Origin: Vagococcus entomophilus
Lineage (GTDB): Bacteria; Bacillota; Bacilli; Lactobacillales; Vagococcaceae
NCBI RefSeq assembly: GCF_003987595.1
Contig: NZ_NGJZ01000001.1
Span: 1,116,001-1,180,000 of the forward strand
Length of the DNA: 64,000 nucleotides
Reading direction: 5' to 3'
The notes under the pieces were generated by a model. It ran no database searches and was not told the origin of the DNA. It worked only from the letters and a program-made list of their open reading frames with translations. Positions within the stretch are counted from its first letter, which is position 1, and each line of letters begins with the position of its first letter. Below are positions 24,808 through 36,282 of this stretch, piece by piece. A program made the translations under genes and the position numbers.

Positions 24808-24831
24808 AGAACCTTGATTTCTCAAGGTTCT
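24808..24831 (-). terminator. groESL terminator
   Basis: AGAACCTTGA/TCAAGGTTCT stem; on the minus strand followed by TTTTTGATTTTATTT. Confidence 0.8.
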
Positions 24832-24841
24832 AAAAGATTGC

Positions 24842-26500
<1,659 letters not shown>

Positions 26501-26516
26501 TTATTTTTACTATTTT

Positions 26517-26801
26517 TTATTCTACTATCGCTACGATATCTTTTTCGTGTACAATCAAATATTCTTTTCCTTCATATTTCACTTCGGAACCAGCATATTT
26601 TTCAAACATGACAGTGTCACCAACTTGAACAGCAACCGCAACTTTTTCTCCGTTCTCTAAAACACGGCCCTCTCCAACTGCAACAATAGAGCCTGTTTGA
26701 GGTTTCTCTTTTGAGGCAGAAGTCAAGACAATCCCACCTACAGTTTTTTCTTCTTCTTTTGCTACTTCGATTAATACTCGATCGCCTAATGGTTTTAACA
26801 C
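26517..26801 (-). CDS. groS: 10 kDa co-chaperonin GroES
   Basis: 94 residues from a GTG start (GTGTTAAAACCA) behind GAGGGA. Typical sequence [36 protein letters not shown] (mobile loop) and the ending [20 protein letters not shown]. Heptameric lid of GroEL. First gene of the operon, behind CIRCE. Confidence 0.97.
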   Translation of the reverse strand: MLKPLGDRVLIEVAKEEEKTVGGIVLTSASKEKPQTGSIVAVGEGRVLENGEKVAVAVQVGDTVMFEKYAGSEVKYEGKEYLIVHEKDIVAIVE

Positions 26802-26836
26802 GTTCTATCCCTCCACTTAATAATGAATTCTTTTCG

Positions 26837-26902
26837 TTAGCACTCTTTATGTCTAAGTGCTAACCACTCTTCTATAATACTCATTTTCACTTTTTTTTGC
26901 AA
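26837..26902 (-). promoter_or_regulatory. groESL promoter with CIRCE element
   Basis: CIRCE: TTAGCACTC (26837-26845), nine-base spacer, AAGTGCTAA (26855-26863), one mismatch to the consensus half-site GAGTGCTAA. Minus-strand promoter: TTGCAA (26897-26902), 17 bases, TATTAT (26874-26879). Predicts HrcA repression with heat induction. No CtsR site (GGTCAAANANNGTCAAA) seen. Confidence 0.92.
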
Positions 26903-27001
26903 GCAATTTGTTAAAAATTTCTTGGTTCTTTTTTCAAATTTTAAATTGTGCTATACTTTGCTTATTCTAAAACATGTTGCTAGGAAAGAAAGGAACACAC
27001 C

Positions 27002-27652
27002 ATGTCATCAATAAAAAATGCATTTGCTACCGTGCTAACGTTTTTATGCGTCTATTTTTCTCCAGGTATTTTTGCGTCACTGATTCACCCTAGTCAAGGT
27101 TTGTTGATTCAATTCACTACTTTCGCCTACATACTAGGAGCCTGTATTTGCCTTCTAATCTTAATTAGAAAAAAAGAACGGAACCCACTGGAGAGAAAAG
27201 AGCCAAAAAGTACTCGGATGTCTATACTTTTAACAGGAATAGTTTCTATTTTCTTAGTTGCTTTTATCCAAGTAATTGCTGCCCAAATCGAGCAATTGAT
27301 TTTGGGAACTTCTGCTACCTCTACAAATACGCAAACAATTATCCAAATCATGAAACAATATCCTTTTTTCTTAGTTGCGACAACAATAGCTGGTCCGATT
27401 ATGGAAGAACTGGTTTTCCGTAGATCTATTGCAGGAATTTTGTCGATTTATAGCCCAAGCTGGTTGGCTTTTTCTATCAGTTCACTTCTATTTGCACTCG
27501 CACATAACGATGGGCATTACCTCATTTATTTTTCAATTGGCTTCTTCTTTTGTTATTTATACAAAAAAACCGGAAGTATCTGGACCTCCATTATTGCGCA
27601 TGCAGGCATGAACTTTTTGGTTTCAATCATACAATTACTTTTTGTAAAATAA
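27002..27652 (+). CDS. CPBP-family intramembrane metalloprotease
   Basis: 216 residues with about six membrane segments. The CPBP (Abi, type II CAAX-protease-like) motifs are present: EELVFR at 135-140, FALAHND about 30 residues later, and the last-helix HAGMNFL. In Gram-positives such proteins serve in bacteriocin immunity, surface protein processing or prenyl protein cleavage; the substrate here is unknown. Promoter TTGTGC/TATACT near 26945-26961. Conserved neighbour of groESL and rex in enterococci as I recall. Confidence 0.85.
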   Translation: MSSIKNAFATVLTFLCVYFSPGIFASLIHPSQGLLIQFTTFAYILGACICLLILIRKKERNPLERKEPKSTRMSILLTGIVSIFLVAFIQVIAAQIEQLILGTSATSTNTQTIIQIMKQYPFFLVATTIAGPIMEELVFRRSIAGILSIYSPSWLAFSISSLLFALAHNDGHYLIYFSIGFFFCYLYKKTGSIWTSIIAHAGMNFLVSIIQLLFVK

Positions 27653-27695
27653 AACTCGTCAAAAGACACATTTGTGTTTCCTGACGAGTTTTTTT
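27653..27695. terminator. Bidirectional terminator (CPBP/rex)
   Basis: AACTCGTCA.AAGACACA / TGTGTTTC.TGACGAGTT stem followed by seven T; serves convergent genes. Confidence 0.85.
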
Positions 27696-28356
27696 ATTTA
27701 TCGATTGCTTCTTGTTTCTCTAGTTTTGGTCCGTAATGATTTAAAAAGTAAATGAGCGTTTGCAGTTCATTGGTTAAATCAACATTTTGAACTTGAATAT
27801 CGTGTGGTGTATTTATCCGAATCGGGGTAAAGTTCATTATCCCTTTAATTCCTGCATCAATTAACTTATTGACATTATCTTGTGCAACACTAGATGGAAC
27901 TGTTAAAATCGCAATTTCAATTTGTTGTAATTTGATTTGCTCTTTCATATCTGAGAGTGGATAGACTGGAACTCCATCAACAATTCTGCCGACAATATCT
28001 TCTCTTATATCAAAAGCAGCACTAATCCTAATATTATTGCTTTGGTGGAACCCATATTTAAGTAATGCATTGCCTAAATTTCCCACTCCGATAAGCGCAA
28101 CATTGGTTAAACGATCCTCACTTAACGTCTTAGCAAAAAAGTTTAGCAAACTTTCAACATCATACCCGTACCCTCTTTTTCCTAATTCACCAAAATAAGA
28201 AAAATCGCGACGAATGGTAGCACTGTCAACTTTTACCACTTCACTTAATTCTGTTGAAGAAACTTTTGTTTTTCCAGAATCAGCTAAAAAGCGAAGATAT
28301 CTATAATATAACGGTAAACGTTTAGCCGTTGCTTTTGGTATGGATTGTTCTTTCAT
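27694..28356 (-). CDS. rex: Redox-sensing transcriptional repressor Rex
   Basis: 220 residues. Winged-helix N terminus ([52 protein letters not shown] in part) and a C-terminal Rossmann domain with [10 protein letters not shown] for NAD(H). Represses fermentation and NADH-oxidising genes when NAD+/NADH is high. AGGAGG before the ATG. Upstream, TTGTGAATTT (reverse strand, 28391-28408 region) and AATTGTGAATTT (28458 region) are half-sites of the Rex operator, suggesting autoregulation. Confidence 0.95.
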   Translation of the reverse strand: MKEQSIPKATAKRLPLYYRYLRFLADSGKTKVSSTELSEVVKVDSATIRRDFSYFGELGKRGYGYDVESLLNFFAKTLSEDRLTNVALIGVGNLGNALLKYGFHQSNNIRISAAFDIREDIVGRIVDGVPVYPLSDMKEQIKLQQIEIAILTVPSSVAQDNVNKLIDAGIKGIMNFTPIRINTPHDIQVQNVDLTNELQTLIYFLNHYGPKLEKQEAIDK

Positions 28357-28556
28357 AATTAAACCTCCTAAATTCTGTTCATGCCTCTAGATGACACGAA
28401 ATTCACAAACCTATCATACCAGTTTTATAAGTTAAAAAGCAATTTTTCTGTTTCAATTGTGAATTTTTTTTCTTACTCTATCAATTGATCTTCGGTTTTT
28501 TCACATAAATAAGCAAAATATGTTAAACTATTAACGAAAAGAATGGAGAGAAAAAC

Positions 28557-30503
28557 ATGATTTTATTACAAGCTCATCAAGTTGCTCGCTATTTTGGTGG
28601 CGATTGCTTATTTGAACATTTATATATGGAAATACAAGAACGTAGTCGAGTAGCACTGGTCGGTCGAAATGGTGCGGGAAAATCGACTTTTTTAAAAATT
28701 ATTGCTGGTCTAGAAGACCCTGATGAGGGGACTTTGTCCAAAGCCAAAGGGATTCGAATTGGTTACCTTGCACAAAATACAGGTTTGGCCTCTGATCAAA
28801 CCATCTGGGAAGAAATGCTGACCGCCTTTAATGAGGTGCGCACATTGGAAGAGAAGCTGCATCATATTGAGCAGACAATTAGTCGCCAAAGTAGTGAGCA
28901 TACTTCTGATTCCTACCAAAAGCTTCTGTCTGATTACGATTACTTACAGCATCAATTTCAAGAAATGAATGGCTACGGATACGAAGCAGAAATTCGTTCT
29001 GTTTTACATGGGTTTCGTTTTACAGAAGAATTTTTTGATCGAAAAATTCAAACTCTTTCAGGCGGTCAAAAAACACGTCTGGCTTTGGCAAAATTATTGC
29101 TGGAAAAACCTGAACTTTTAATTTTGGATGAACCGACAAACCATTTGGATATTGAAACTTTGACTTGGTTAGAAAACTATTTACAAAACTATCGTGGCGC
29201 GCTATTGATTGTCTCACATGATCGCTATTTTCTAGATAAAGTAGTCACAGAAGTCTATGAAATAACACAAAAGAAGATGTTTTTCTACAAAAGCAACTAC
29301 TCCAATTATTTAGTTCAAAAAGAAGAACGTCTCCAAAGTGAATGGAAAGCTTACGAAAAACAGCAAACAGAAATTGCCAAAATGGAAGACTTTGTGCAAA
29401 AAAATATTGTACGCGCTACGACAACCAAACGAGCACAAAGTAGAAGAAAAGCGTTAGAGAAAATTGAGCGATTGGATCGACCAAAAGGCGATGAAAAATC
29501 TGCACATTTTCTATTTCAAATCGACAAACCATCTGGCAATATTGTCTTACAAATAACAGACGGAGCTGTTGGTTATGAACAAGCCCCTTTATGTCAGCCT
29601 ATCAACATAGATATACGCAAACAAGAAGCCATTGCGCTTGTGGGACCTAACGGAGTTGGAAAAACGACTTTATTAAAATCAATTATTGGGAAGCTTCCTT
29701 TTATCCAAGGCTCCTCGCATTTTGGAGCCAATGTTTCAATTGGGTATTACGATCAAGAACAAGCCAATTTAAAATCTGGAAAAACAGTGCTCCAAGAGCT
29801 TTGGGATGAGCATCCTACCACACCAGAAAAGGATATTCGAACGATTCTGGGAAGTTTCTTGTTCAGTGGCAATGAAGTGGAAAAAACAGTGTCTTTATTA
29901 AGTGGTGGCGAAAAAGCTCGTCTGGCTTTGGCGAAGTTGGCAATGAATCGTGAAAACTTCTTAATCTTAGATGAACCAACCAACCATTTAGACATTGATA
30001 GTAAAGAAGTGCTTGAGCAGGCATTGATTGATTACGCGGGTACTATACTTTTTGTTTCACATGACCGCTATTTTATTAACCGGATTGCAACAAAAATCAT
30101 CGAGCTGACAGAAGATGGCAGCAAACTTTATTTAGGCGATTATGATTATTACTTAGAAAAGAAAAAAGAAGAAGCAGAAATCAAGGAGCTTTTAAAAGAA
30201 ACGAACAGCATCACACAGACCGCTTCGCCTTCTTCAGATGGGAAAAAAACCTTTCAAGAATCTAAAGAACAACAAAAGAAAATTCGATCGATTGAACGCA
30301 AGATTGAATCTTTAGAACATGAACTTCAGACAATTGAGCAAACTATTGAAGCGATTCACCAAGAGCTGAGTCAGCCTGATTTAGTCAGTGATGTCCCTAA
30401 AATTCAAGAGCTTTCTCTAGCACTTGAACAAGCCGAACTGCAACAAGAAAAGCTTTTGGCAGAGTGGGAAAACACGAGCCTTGAGCTGGAAGAATTCAAC
30501 TAA
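28557..30503 (+). CDS. ABC-F ATPase (YdiF/YfmR-like)
   Basis: 648 residues, two ABC domains, no membrane part. Walker A GRNGAGKST and GPNGVGKTT, signatures LSGGQKTRLALAKLL and LSGGEKARLALAKLA, Walker B LILDEPTNHLD twice, ABC-F linker (VQKNIVRATTTKRAQSRRKALEKIERL) and a C-terminal coiled coil rich in Glu/Lys/Gln. This matches housekeeping translation-factor ABC-Fs (YdiF type) rather than resistance types. Adjacent to rex as in many Firmicutes. RBS GGAGAG. Confidence 0.9.
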   Translation: MILLQAHQVARYFGGDCLFEHLYMEIQERSRVALVGRNGAGKSTFLKIIAGLEDPDEGTLSKAKGIRIGYLAQNTGLASDQTIWEEMLTAFNEVRTLEEKLHHIEQTISRQSSEHTSDSYQKLLSDYDYLQHQFQEMNGYGYEAEIRSVLHGFRFTEEFFDRKIQTLSGGQKTRLALAKLLLEKPELLILDEPTNHLDIETLTWLENYLQNYRGALLIVSHDRYFLDKVVTEVYEITQKKMFFYKSNYSNYLVQKEERLQSEWKAYEKQQTEIAKMEDFVQKNIVRATTTKRAQSRRKALEKIERLDRPKGDEKSAHFLFQIDKPSGNIVLQITDGAVGYEQAPLCQPINIDIRKQEAIALVGPNGVGKTTLLKSIIGKLPFIQGSSHFGANVSIGYYDQEQANLKSGKTVLQELWDEHPTTPEKDIRTILGSFLFSGNEVEKTVSLLSGGEKARLALAKLAMNRENFLILDEPTNHLDIDSKEVLEQALIDYAGTILFVSHDRYFINRIATKIIELTEDGSKLYLGDYDYYLEKKKEEAEIKELLKETNSITQTASPSSDGKKTFQESKEQQKKIRSIERKIESLEHELQTIEQTIEAIHQELSQPDLVSDVPKIQELSLALEQAELQQEKLLAEWENTSLELEEFN

Positions 30504-30560
30504 AAAAGCGCCTATTTTCTTTTTATCCACGCAATAAATAGAGCATAAGCAACTAACCGC

Positions 30561-30607
30561 AAAGAAAACACCGACTAGATTTTTCAAGCCGGTGTTTTCT
30601 TTCTTTT
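30561..30607. terminator. Terminator between ABC-F and nrnA
   Basis: AAAGAAAACACCG/CGGTGTTTTCTTT 13-base stem (30561-30602) followed by CTTTTT. Confidence 0.8.
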
Positions 30608-30640
30608 TAGGTAATTTAGCTGAAATTGCAGCTTCATAAA

Positions 30641-31585
30641 TTATTGAGTTTTTATTACTTCTTGTACTTCTCGGTAGATTTGATTTACTTCTTGCAAGTC
30701 CTTAGCACGTGCACCGCTTGCTAGGGGATGGCCTCCACCGTTGTGCAATTTGGCAATTTGATTGATGGATGTTTTTTTAGAGCGCATACGGATGCGGTAC
30801 GTTCCGTCTAATTGCTCCACTGCAATAAACCATGCTTTGACACAGTCCACTTGGCCTGGAAGAGGAATAAGTGCGGCGGTTTGAGAATCAACCACTTGAT
30901 AGTTTTTTAACGTTTTTTGTGGAAGCAAGACCATGGCTGCACCGTCCTCATCCACCTCTAGATGTTCCAACACATAGCCCGATAACTTTGCTACATTGAA
31001 TGTAATTTCATTAATTTGGCGGTTCAACTTTGTGGCATCAAAAGTATAATTCATTAATTTAGAAGCGACTTCCATTGTATGCGGCGTGGTGGCAGGATAC
31101 AAAAAGCGGCCAGTATCTCCGACGATTCCACCATACAAAAGACGTGCTGCTTCATCCGTCATCTTCAGTTCATCTTGGCATGCAGAGTAAAAATCAAAGA
31201 TAATCTCACTGCAGCTACTTGCTTTCGTATTTACCCAAGAAAGATCTCCATAGGGTTCATCATCTGGATGATGGTCAATTTTAATAATTTTTTCTCCCAA
31301 TGCGTAACGTTGATCGCTGATTCTCGGAGCATTTGCTGTATCTGTGACAATGACTAGGGCTCCATTATAGACTTGGTCTTCGATTTGATCCATCTCAACC
31401 AAGTAACCTAAGTCCTCCACACTACCGCCAACTTTGTAGATGTTTTTCTTCGGGAAAGAGGCTTTAAGTATCTCAACTAAGCCTCCTTGAGAACCTAATG
31501 CATCTGGATCAGGGCTTTGATGCCGTTGTACGATAATCGTTTGATAGGCTTTTATTTCAGATAAAATCTTGTCGGTAATTTTCAT
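30641..31585 (-). CDS. nrnA: DHH/DHHA1 phosphoesterase (NrnA-like)
   Basis: 314 residues from the ATG at 31585 behind AGAGGAAG; an earlier in-frame start lies inside ytoI. Motifs: QSPDPDALGSQGGL, VTDTANAPR, DHHPDDEP (DHH), GDTGRF, and the DHHA1 signature GGGHPLASGA. Degrades oligoribonucleotides of 2-5 residues and dephosphorylates pAp, coupling RNA turnover and sulphur metabolism. It overlaps the ytoI end by a few bases upstream in the same order known from Bacillus (ytoI-nrnA). Confidence 0.92.
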   Translation of the reverse strand: MKITDKILSEIKAYQTIIVQRHQSPDPDALGSQGGLVEILKASFPKKNIYKVGGSVEDLGYLVEMDQIEDQVYNGALVIVTDTANAPRISDQRYALGEKIIKIDHHPDDEPYGDLSWVNTKASSCSEIIFDFYSACQDELKMTDEAARLLYGGIVGDTGRFLYPATTPHTMEVASKLMNYTFDATKLNRQINEITFNVAKLSGYVLEHLEVDEDGAAMVLLPQKTLKNYQVVDSQTAALIPLPGQVDCVKAWFIAVEQLDGTYRIRMRSKKTSINQIAKLHNGGGHPLASGARAKDLQEVNQIYREVQEVIKTQ

Positions 31586-31602
31586 AAGCTTCCTCTTTCT
31601 TT

Positions 31603-32937
31603 TTAAGTTCGTTCCATTAATTGACATACAACAATTGCTTTTGCTGTAATAATATTTTCTAAATAAACTTCAATATCTAATTTCGCTGAACGTCGCCCAA
31701 TCTCAAGAATTCTAGGGCGAATCTCTAATTCACTTTCTAGTTGAATCAAGCGTAAATAGTGTAAGCTTACCTGTTCGATCACTGCATTCCGTTTTTGATT
31801 CGCATACATCACTCTTTCAGAAACATTGGTCACGATTTCACTCAGAACACCAAAAGATATGGTTCCCACACTATTGACCATTTGCGGCGTCACCGTAAAC
31901 TGAAAACTAGAGACTTCTTTGCCAATTGGGAGCGCTAGTTTTTCTTTCACTTCTAATATGTCTCCAGAAATTTGATCAGAAATGGTATTAGCAACTTGTG
32001 GTTGGCGCTGCGCAAGCTGCATGGCTTTCATTACATCTTGCCTAGATACAATTCCTAAAAGTGTTAAGTCATCCGCTACAACCGGCATCATCTCAAAACC
32101 ATCCCAGATCATCATGTGCCCAACACTTGCAACACTCATATGAGTTTTGGCACTTCTAGGATTTTTAGTCATCACTTTATCTACTATTTGCTGTTCCGAT
32201 TTTCCAATCACATCTTTTGCCGTAATCATTCCCAGTAAGCGTTTGTTTTTGTTCACTACAGGAAATCTAGAGTGTTCGGTCGTTTCGGATAAAATCCGAT
32301 AATCTGTGATACTATCTGTACTATTAAGATAGTTTGTTCGCTCAATTGGTGTGAAAATATCCCCAATTAGCATAATATCTTTTTTGATCAGCTGATCACG
32401 CAATGCACGGTTAATCATGGTTGCAACAGTGAAGGTGTCATAACTTGTTCGCATTACCGGCCTTTCTAACTGGTTCGCTAGTGCGATGATTTCTTCTGTG
32501 GTGTCAAATCCACCAGTTATCAGTACAGCTGCTCCACTTTTTAAGGCAAGTTGTTGCGCACCTAAACGATTCCCAACAATTACAAGCGAGTCAGCCGTAA
32601 TATAGCGTTTCATTGCTGTCTCAGTCATCGCACCAATCGTAAATTTATTGAGTGCCTTATCAAGTCCGGCATGCCCGCCTAACACATCTCCTTCGATGAT
32701 TGTCACCACTTCACCAAATGTCAACTTTTCAATGTTCTCTTTCATCTTTCTTTCAATTCGAATCGTTCCAACTCTTTGAATAGTGGAAACAAGTCCTATA
32801 TTTTCAGCATCTTTAATCGCTCGGTAGGCTGTTCCTTCACTGACGTTCAAATTTTTGGCAATTCGTCGCACAGAAATTTTTTCTCCTACAGGCAAAGTTT
32901 CAATAAAAGCTAATATTTGATCATGCTTTGTTGCCAC
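31603..32937 (-). CDS. HTH-DRTGG-CBS-hotdog protein (YtoI family)
   Basis: 444 residues, GTG start behind GAGGAGG. Domain order: N-terminal winged helix (KISVRRIAKNLNVSEGTAYRAIKDAE), DRTGG domain (residues about 75-185), two CBS repeats (about 190-315; YRILSETTEHSRFPVVN, MMPVVADDLTLLGIVSRQD) and a C-terminal hotdog/thioesterase-like domain (VNSVGTISFGVLSEIV). CBS pairs usually bind adenine nucleotides, perhaps cyclic di-AMP or ATP. The role is unknown, but linkage to nrnA suggests nucleotide sensing. Confidence 0.88.
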   Translation of the reverse strand: MATKHDQILAFIETLPVGEKISVRRIAKNLNVSEGTAYRAIKDAENIGLVSTIQRVGTIRIERKMKENIEKLTFGEVVTIIEGDVLGGHAGLDKALNKFTIGAMTETAMKRYITADSLVIVGNRLGAQQLALKSGAAVLITGGFDTTEEIIALANQLERPVMRTSYDTFTVATMINRALRDQLIKKDIMLIGDIFTPIERTNYLNSTDSITDYRILSETTEHSRFPVVNKNKRLLGMITAKDVIGKSEQQIVDKVMTKNPRSAKTHMSVASVGHMMIWDGFEMMPVVADDLTLLGIVSRQDVMKAMQLAQRQPQVANTISDQISGDILEVKEKLALPIGKEVSSFQFTVTPQMVNSVGTISFGVLSEIVTNVSERVMYANQKRNAVIEQVSLHYLRLIQLESELEIRPRILEIGRRSAKLDIEVYLENIITAKAIVVCQLMERT

Positions 32938-33058
32938 CTCGTATTGCCTCCTCTTGAGTATTATGGTTTGATTTACACTTGATTTATGGTTTCTTTTGCT
33001 CTTCTATTATAGCTTCTTTTGAAGGAAATAACAAAAAAATATAACAGTTTAGGCAAAA

Positions 33059-33096
33059 AATAATACAGACAGAATGCTGTTTCTGTCTGTATTATT
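33059..33096 (-). terminator. Terminator of the MFS gene
   Basis: Perfect 16-base stem AATAATACAGACAGAA with loop TGCTGT, followed on the minus strand by TTTTTTGCC. Confidence 0.88.
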
Positions 33097-33101
33097 TTTA
33101 A

Positions 33102-34535
33102 TTATTTACGCTTGCTCCTCACTAAACGATAAGCAGTCATTACTGTTGCAAACAAACAAATTCCAAAAGCCAAAGCGTAAGAAATCTTCATCCCATAAAC
33201 GAATACATCTGGTCTACTCGGAATATATGTGATGACTTTTGAACCATACTTTTGGCTCATCGCACTATAAAGCATAGTTGTTGCAGCTGAAATTCCTACA
33301 ACCATCCCAAAGTTCCTTGCAAAGGCATTCATGCCACCTGCAACCCCGAGCTGTCTTTTTTCTACAGAACTCATCACAATTGTATTGTTTGGTGATTGAA
33401 AAATAGCATTGCCTAGCCCCATCATTGCAGATAAAAGAAGAAAGAACCTAATAGGAGTTTTTTCTTGTAAAAAGATATTGCCAAATTCGGTCAGTGTCAA
33501 AACACCAAGTCCAATAAGTGTTAACCGTTGTGGACCCCATTTATCTGTAAGAATCCCTGTTATAGGTGAGCCAATGACCATCACCAGTGGAAAGACCATC
33601 ATGAGTAATCCAGCATGACTCGCTGAAAATCCACGAACATTTTGTAAATAAAATGGCAAGAGAACATTTGAAAAAAAGTTTGCCACAAAAATACAAACTG
33701 CTGCGAGCAAGCTAATGGTAAACGTCTTGTTTTTAAAAATTGAAAATTCGACTAGCGGTTTTAGCTGTCTCTGTTCAATCTTCCAAAATAGTCCCAATGC
33801 TAGCATAGAGATCACAAACATGGCAACAATCGGTGCTTTCAAAAATCCTGTTTCTTGACCAATAAAAATTGCTCCAAAAAGTCCTAAAATAAAAATTGCA
33901 AATGCTATAAAACCTTTAAAATCAATTGGATCTTTGGTTGCCTGGATATCTTTTGGCAAATAGATTGCTCCTAAGATAATAGTCAGAATCCCAATGGGAA
34001 TATTAATCCAAAAAATATAAGGCCAACTTAGATGAGCTAAAATCACGCCACCAATACCAGGTCCTGCAATTGCTCCTAAAGAGACAAACGAACCAATCAT
34101 ACCAAGTGCTCGTCCACGTTCTTGCAAAGGAAAAACCTCTGTGATGATGCCCGAATTTGTGGACATCGTCATGCTTGCGCCAATCGCTTGTACCACACGT
34201 GCAAAGAGTAAAAAGTTTAAAGATAAATGAATCCCACATAAAAACGAACCAAAAACAAAAATAAAAGTACCTAACTTAAAAATTTTGATTTTGCCTATTG
34301 CATCTCCTATTTTTCCAAATAACAATAGACATGCACAGACGACAATAAGATAAATAGAAACAACCCATTCTGTTTGATTCATCGGAACCGATACATCTTT
34401 TGAAATAGTAGGTAAAGCAATATTTACGATACTACCATCCAATGTTGCCATAAAAGTGAACATGCCAACTGCTGCTAAAATAATCCACCTATGTTTTTGG
34501 ACTTGTAAATCTTCTTGAAATGATTTTCTTTCCAA
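33102..34535 (-). CDS. DHA2 family MFS drug-efflux transporter
   Basis: 477 residues from a TTG at 34535 with GGAAGAAGG seven bases upstream; the longer GTG frame (34571) lacks an SD. Fourteen predicted membrane segments. Family signatures: LDGSIVNIALPTI in TM1 (motif D1), GKIGDAIGKIKIFKLG (motif A) and ALGMIGSFVSLGAIAGPGIGG (motif C of antiporters). Proton-driven export of toxic organic compounds, of the EmrB/QacA type; substrate unknown. Single gene with strong terminator. Confidence 0.88.
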   Translation of the reverse strand: MERKSFQEDLQVQKHRWIILAAVGMFTFMATLDGSIVNIALPTISKDVSVPMNQTEWVVSIYLIVVCACLLLFGKIGDAIGKIKIFKLGTFIFVFGSFLCGIHLSLNFLLFARVVQAIGASMTMSTNSGIITEVFPLQERGRALGMIGSFVSLGAIAGPGIGGVILAHLSWPYIFWINIPIGILTIILGAIYLPKDIQATKDPIDFKGFIAFAIFILGLFGAIFIGQETGFLKAPIVAMFVISMLALGLFWKIEQRQLKPLVEFSIFKNKTFTISLLAAVCIFVANFFSNVLLPFYLQNVRGFSASHAGLLMMVFPLVMVIGSPITGILTDKWGPQRLTLIGLGVLTLTEFGNIFLQEKTPIRFFLLLSAMMGLGNAIFQSPNNTIVMSSVEKRQLGVAGGMNAFARNFGMVVGISAATTMLYSAMSQKYGSKVITYIPSRPDVFVYGMKISYALAFGICLFATVMTAYRLVRSKRK

Positions 34536-34649
34536 AAAAACGCCTTCTTCCTTCTCTATTAATAAATTCACACTTAAAAGGGTGCATGACTATCTTACTT
34601 CACAAATATCAAAGAACCAATAGAAAATCTTTTAATAAAATTTAATAAA

Positions 34650-36281
34650 CTACTTGATTTTAAACGTTTTTGGTGCAAATTTTCGTATTAATACTAAGCC
34701 AATCAAAACATAAAAGAGAGCAAAAAGTGAAAAGACAACTGGATATAGCCACCCCGTAATATGCAATCGAATGTTCAGATAGATAATAAAGTAAAACGTT
34801 CCACTAGCTAAAGAGTAAAGGGGATTTTTTTGTTCCATGTCTGAGGTAAAAGGTTGTAAGAGATAATAAATAAACAACTCATGAAAAGACAGTAATAAAC
34901 TCAAACTTACTAATAATAACGCTAAAATACAGAAGAAGCTCCACTCAAATAATTGGCTATGTGCAATCGTGAATAGAACAAACATTAAAAACAGAGCTGT
35001 TGTCATGATTGTGTTGTACTTAAGTGTTTCTTTTAGTCGAAATTTGTATCCCGATAAAATCACTTTTTCTTTTCGATAAAATGGGTAATAGAGCATTGCT
35101 ACATCACAGTTGACAAAACAAATTTGTACAATTTTTTTCCCAAATGATAGTAAGTACATTAGAAATATCACCGCTGGAAATATACTATATAGCTCACTGA
35201 GATGCTTAATTTTAAAAGCATTGATGAAAAAACTCGCTAAAATAATGGCACTTCCAGTTCCAACAATAAGTAACAAACGAAAGCGTAATAATTTGCTTAA
35301 TTGCTTGCGATATCGAGTAAAAAGTAACAAATTTAAATACGCACTACCCGTCGCTTTTTCGTGTAAGTGTTCTTCTTCGACCGTCAAACTTTTTAGTAAA
35401 TTGACCCCTTCAAGCACGCTCGATTGCTTTGCGCTTTGTTCCACCTGCTCCACTTCAAGAGGATTTACTCGATACAATTCAAAAATATAACGTTCATTCG
35501 CTAAAGATTTTAGCCAAAAAAAGCTACTAATTGCTGTACCGACTAGCAATACTAAGGCACTCAAAAGTAAAACAAACGAATTGTCCAATAAAAACTGCCC
35601 CTTAGTTGCTATCAATAATATCAACACCAGAAAAATGAGCTCTAATATAACAGCAATGACAATTTTTAGAGTAGTCTTCACTTGATATTTACAGAATAAA
35701 TAATTGCCCAAATAGCCGATAAGATGAAAAAAAACATAGCCAAAAAGCAAAAATATTGGAAGTGCAACAACATGTCCCAAAAAGAGCCCCCCGACAATAA
35801 ACGCTGGTAAATAACTAAAGCTATTGCCTAAAATATTAGACACGACTGTGCTAAGCACCAGATCTTTTTTAGGAAAGTTATACAATTGATGCATATTTTT
35901 ATCTCTAAAGGAAACTCGGTAAAATAACCCACTTGTGCCTCCTTTTATTAGCACTACTAGCAAAAACCAACAAATTACAGCTGCGTACCAGTTAGCCTTC
36001 TCTCCTTTTAATGAAAGAATATGACTAAGTGGCACTAACGAGACAATCCCAAGACACGCACCGAACCAGACAAACTTTAATAGAACCTTTAAACAGCTAC
36101 TGATTACGAGCTGTACGTAAAATAAAATTGCTTTGATTGAGTAGAGTTTATACAACCTGTCAGGAATCTTTTTACCAATGAATGGTATTTTTTTCAAAAA
36201 ATAAATCAAACTATTTAGGTTTGTGACTTTTTGGATTTTAAGTAAAAACAACCTAGTTTTAAAGGCATTTTCTCCCACCAC
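34650..36281 (-). CDS. ABC transporter permease (two-gene exporter)
   Basis: 543 residues from a GTG at 36281. The start is chosen because AAGGAGG sits eight bases upstream, at the end of the ATPase gene, whose TAA (36283) is one base before the GTG. About twelve hydrophobic segments; sequence resembles large ABC-2-like permeases of two-component exporters in lactic acid bacteria, with Lys-rich cytosolic loops (RYRKQLSKLLRFR). Works with the adjacent ATPase. Substrate unknown; peptide or lipid-like compounds are possible. Confidence 0.75.
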   Translation of the reverse strand: MVGENAFKTRLFLLKIQKVTNLNSLIYFLKKIPFIGKKIPDRLYKLYSIKAILFYVQLVISSCLKVLLKFVWFGACLGIVSLVPLSHILSLKGEKANWYAAVICWFLLVVLIKGGTSGLFYRVSFRDKNMHQLYNFPKKDLVLSTVVSNILGNSFSYLPAFIVGGLFLGHVVALPIFLLFGYVFFHLIGYLGNYLFCKYQVKTTLKIVIAVILELIFLVLILLIATKGQFLLDNSFVLLLSALVLLVGTAISSFFWLKSLANERYIFELYRVNPLEVEQVEQSAKQSSVLEGVNLLKSLTVEEEHLHEKATGSAYLNLLLFTRYRKQLSKLLRFRLLLIVGTGSAIILASFFINAFKIKHLSELYSIFPAVIFLMYLLSFGKKIVQICFVNCDVAMLYYPFYRKEKVILSGYKFRLKETLKYNTIMTTALFLMFVLFTIAHSQLFEWSFFCILALLLVSLSLLLSFHELFIYYLLQPFTSDMEQKNPLYSLASGTFYFIIYLNIRLHITGWLYPVVFSLFALFYVLIGLVLIRKFAPKTFKIK

Positions 36282-36282
36282 T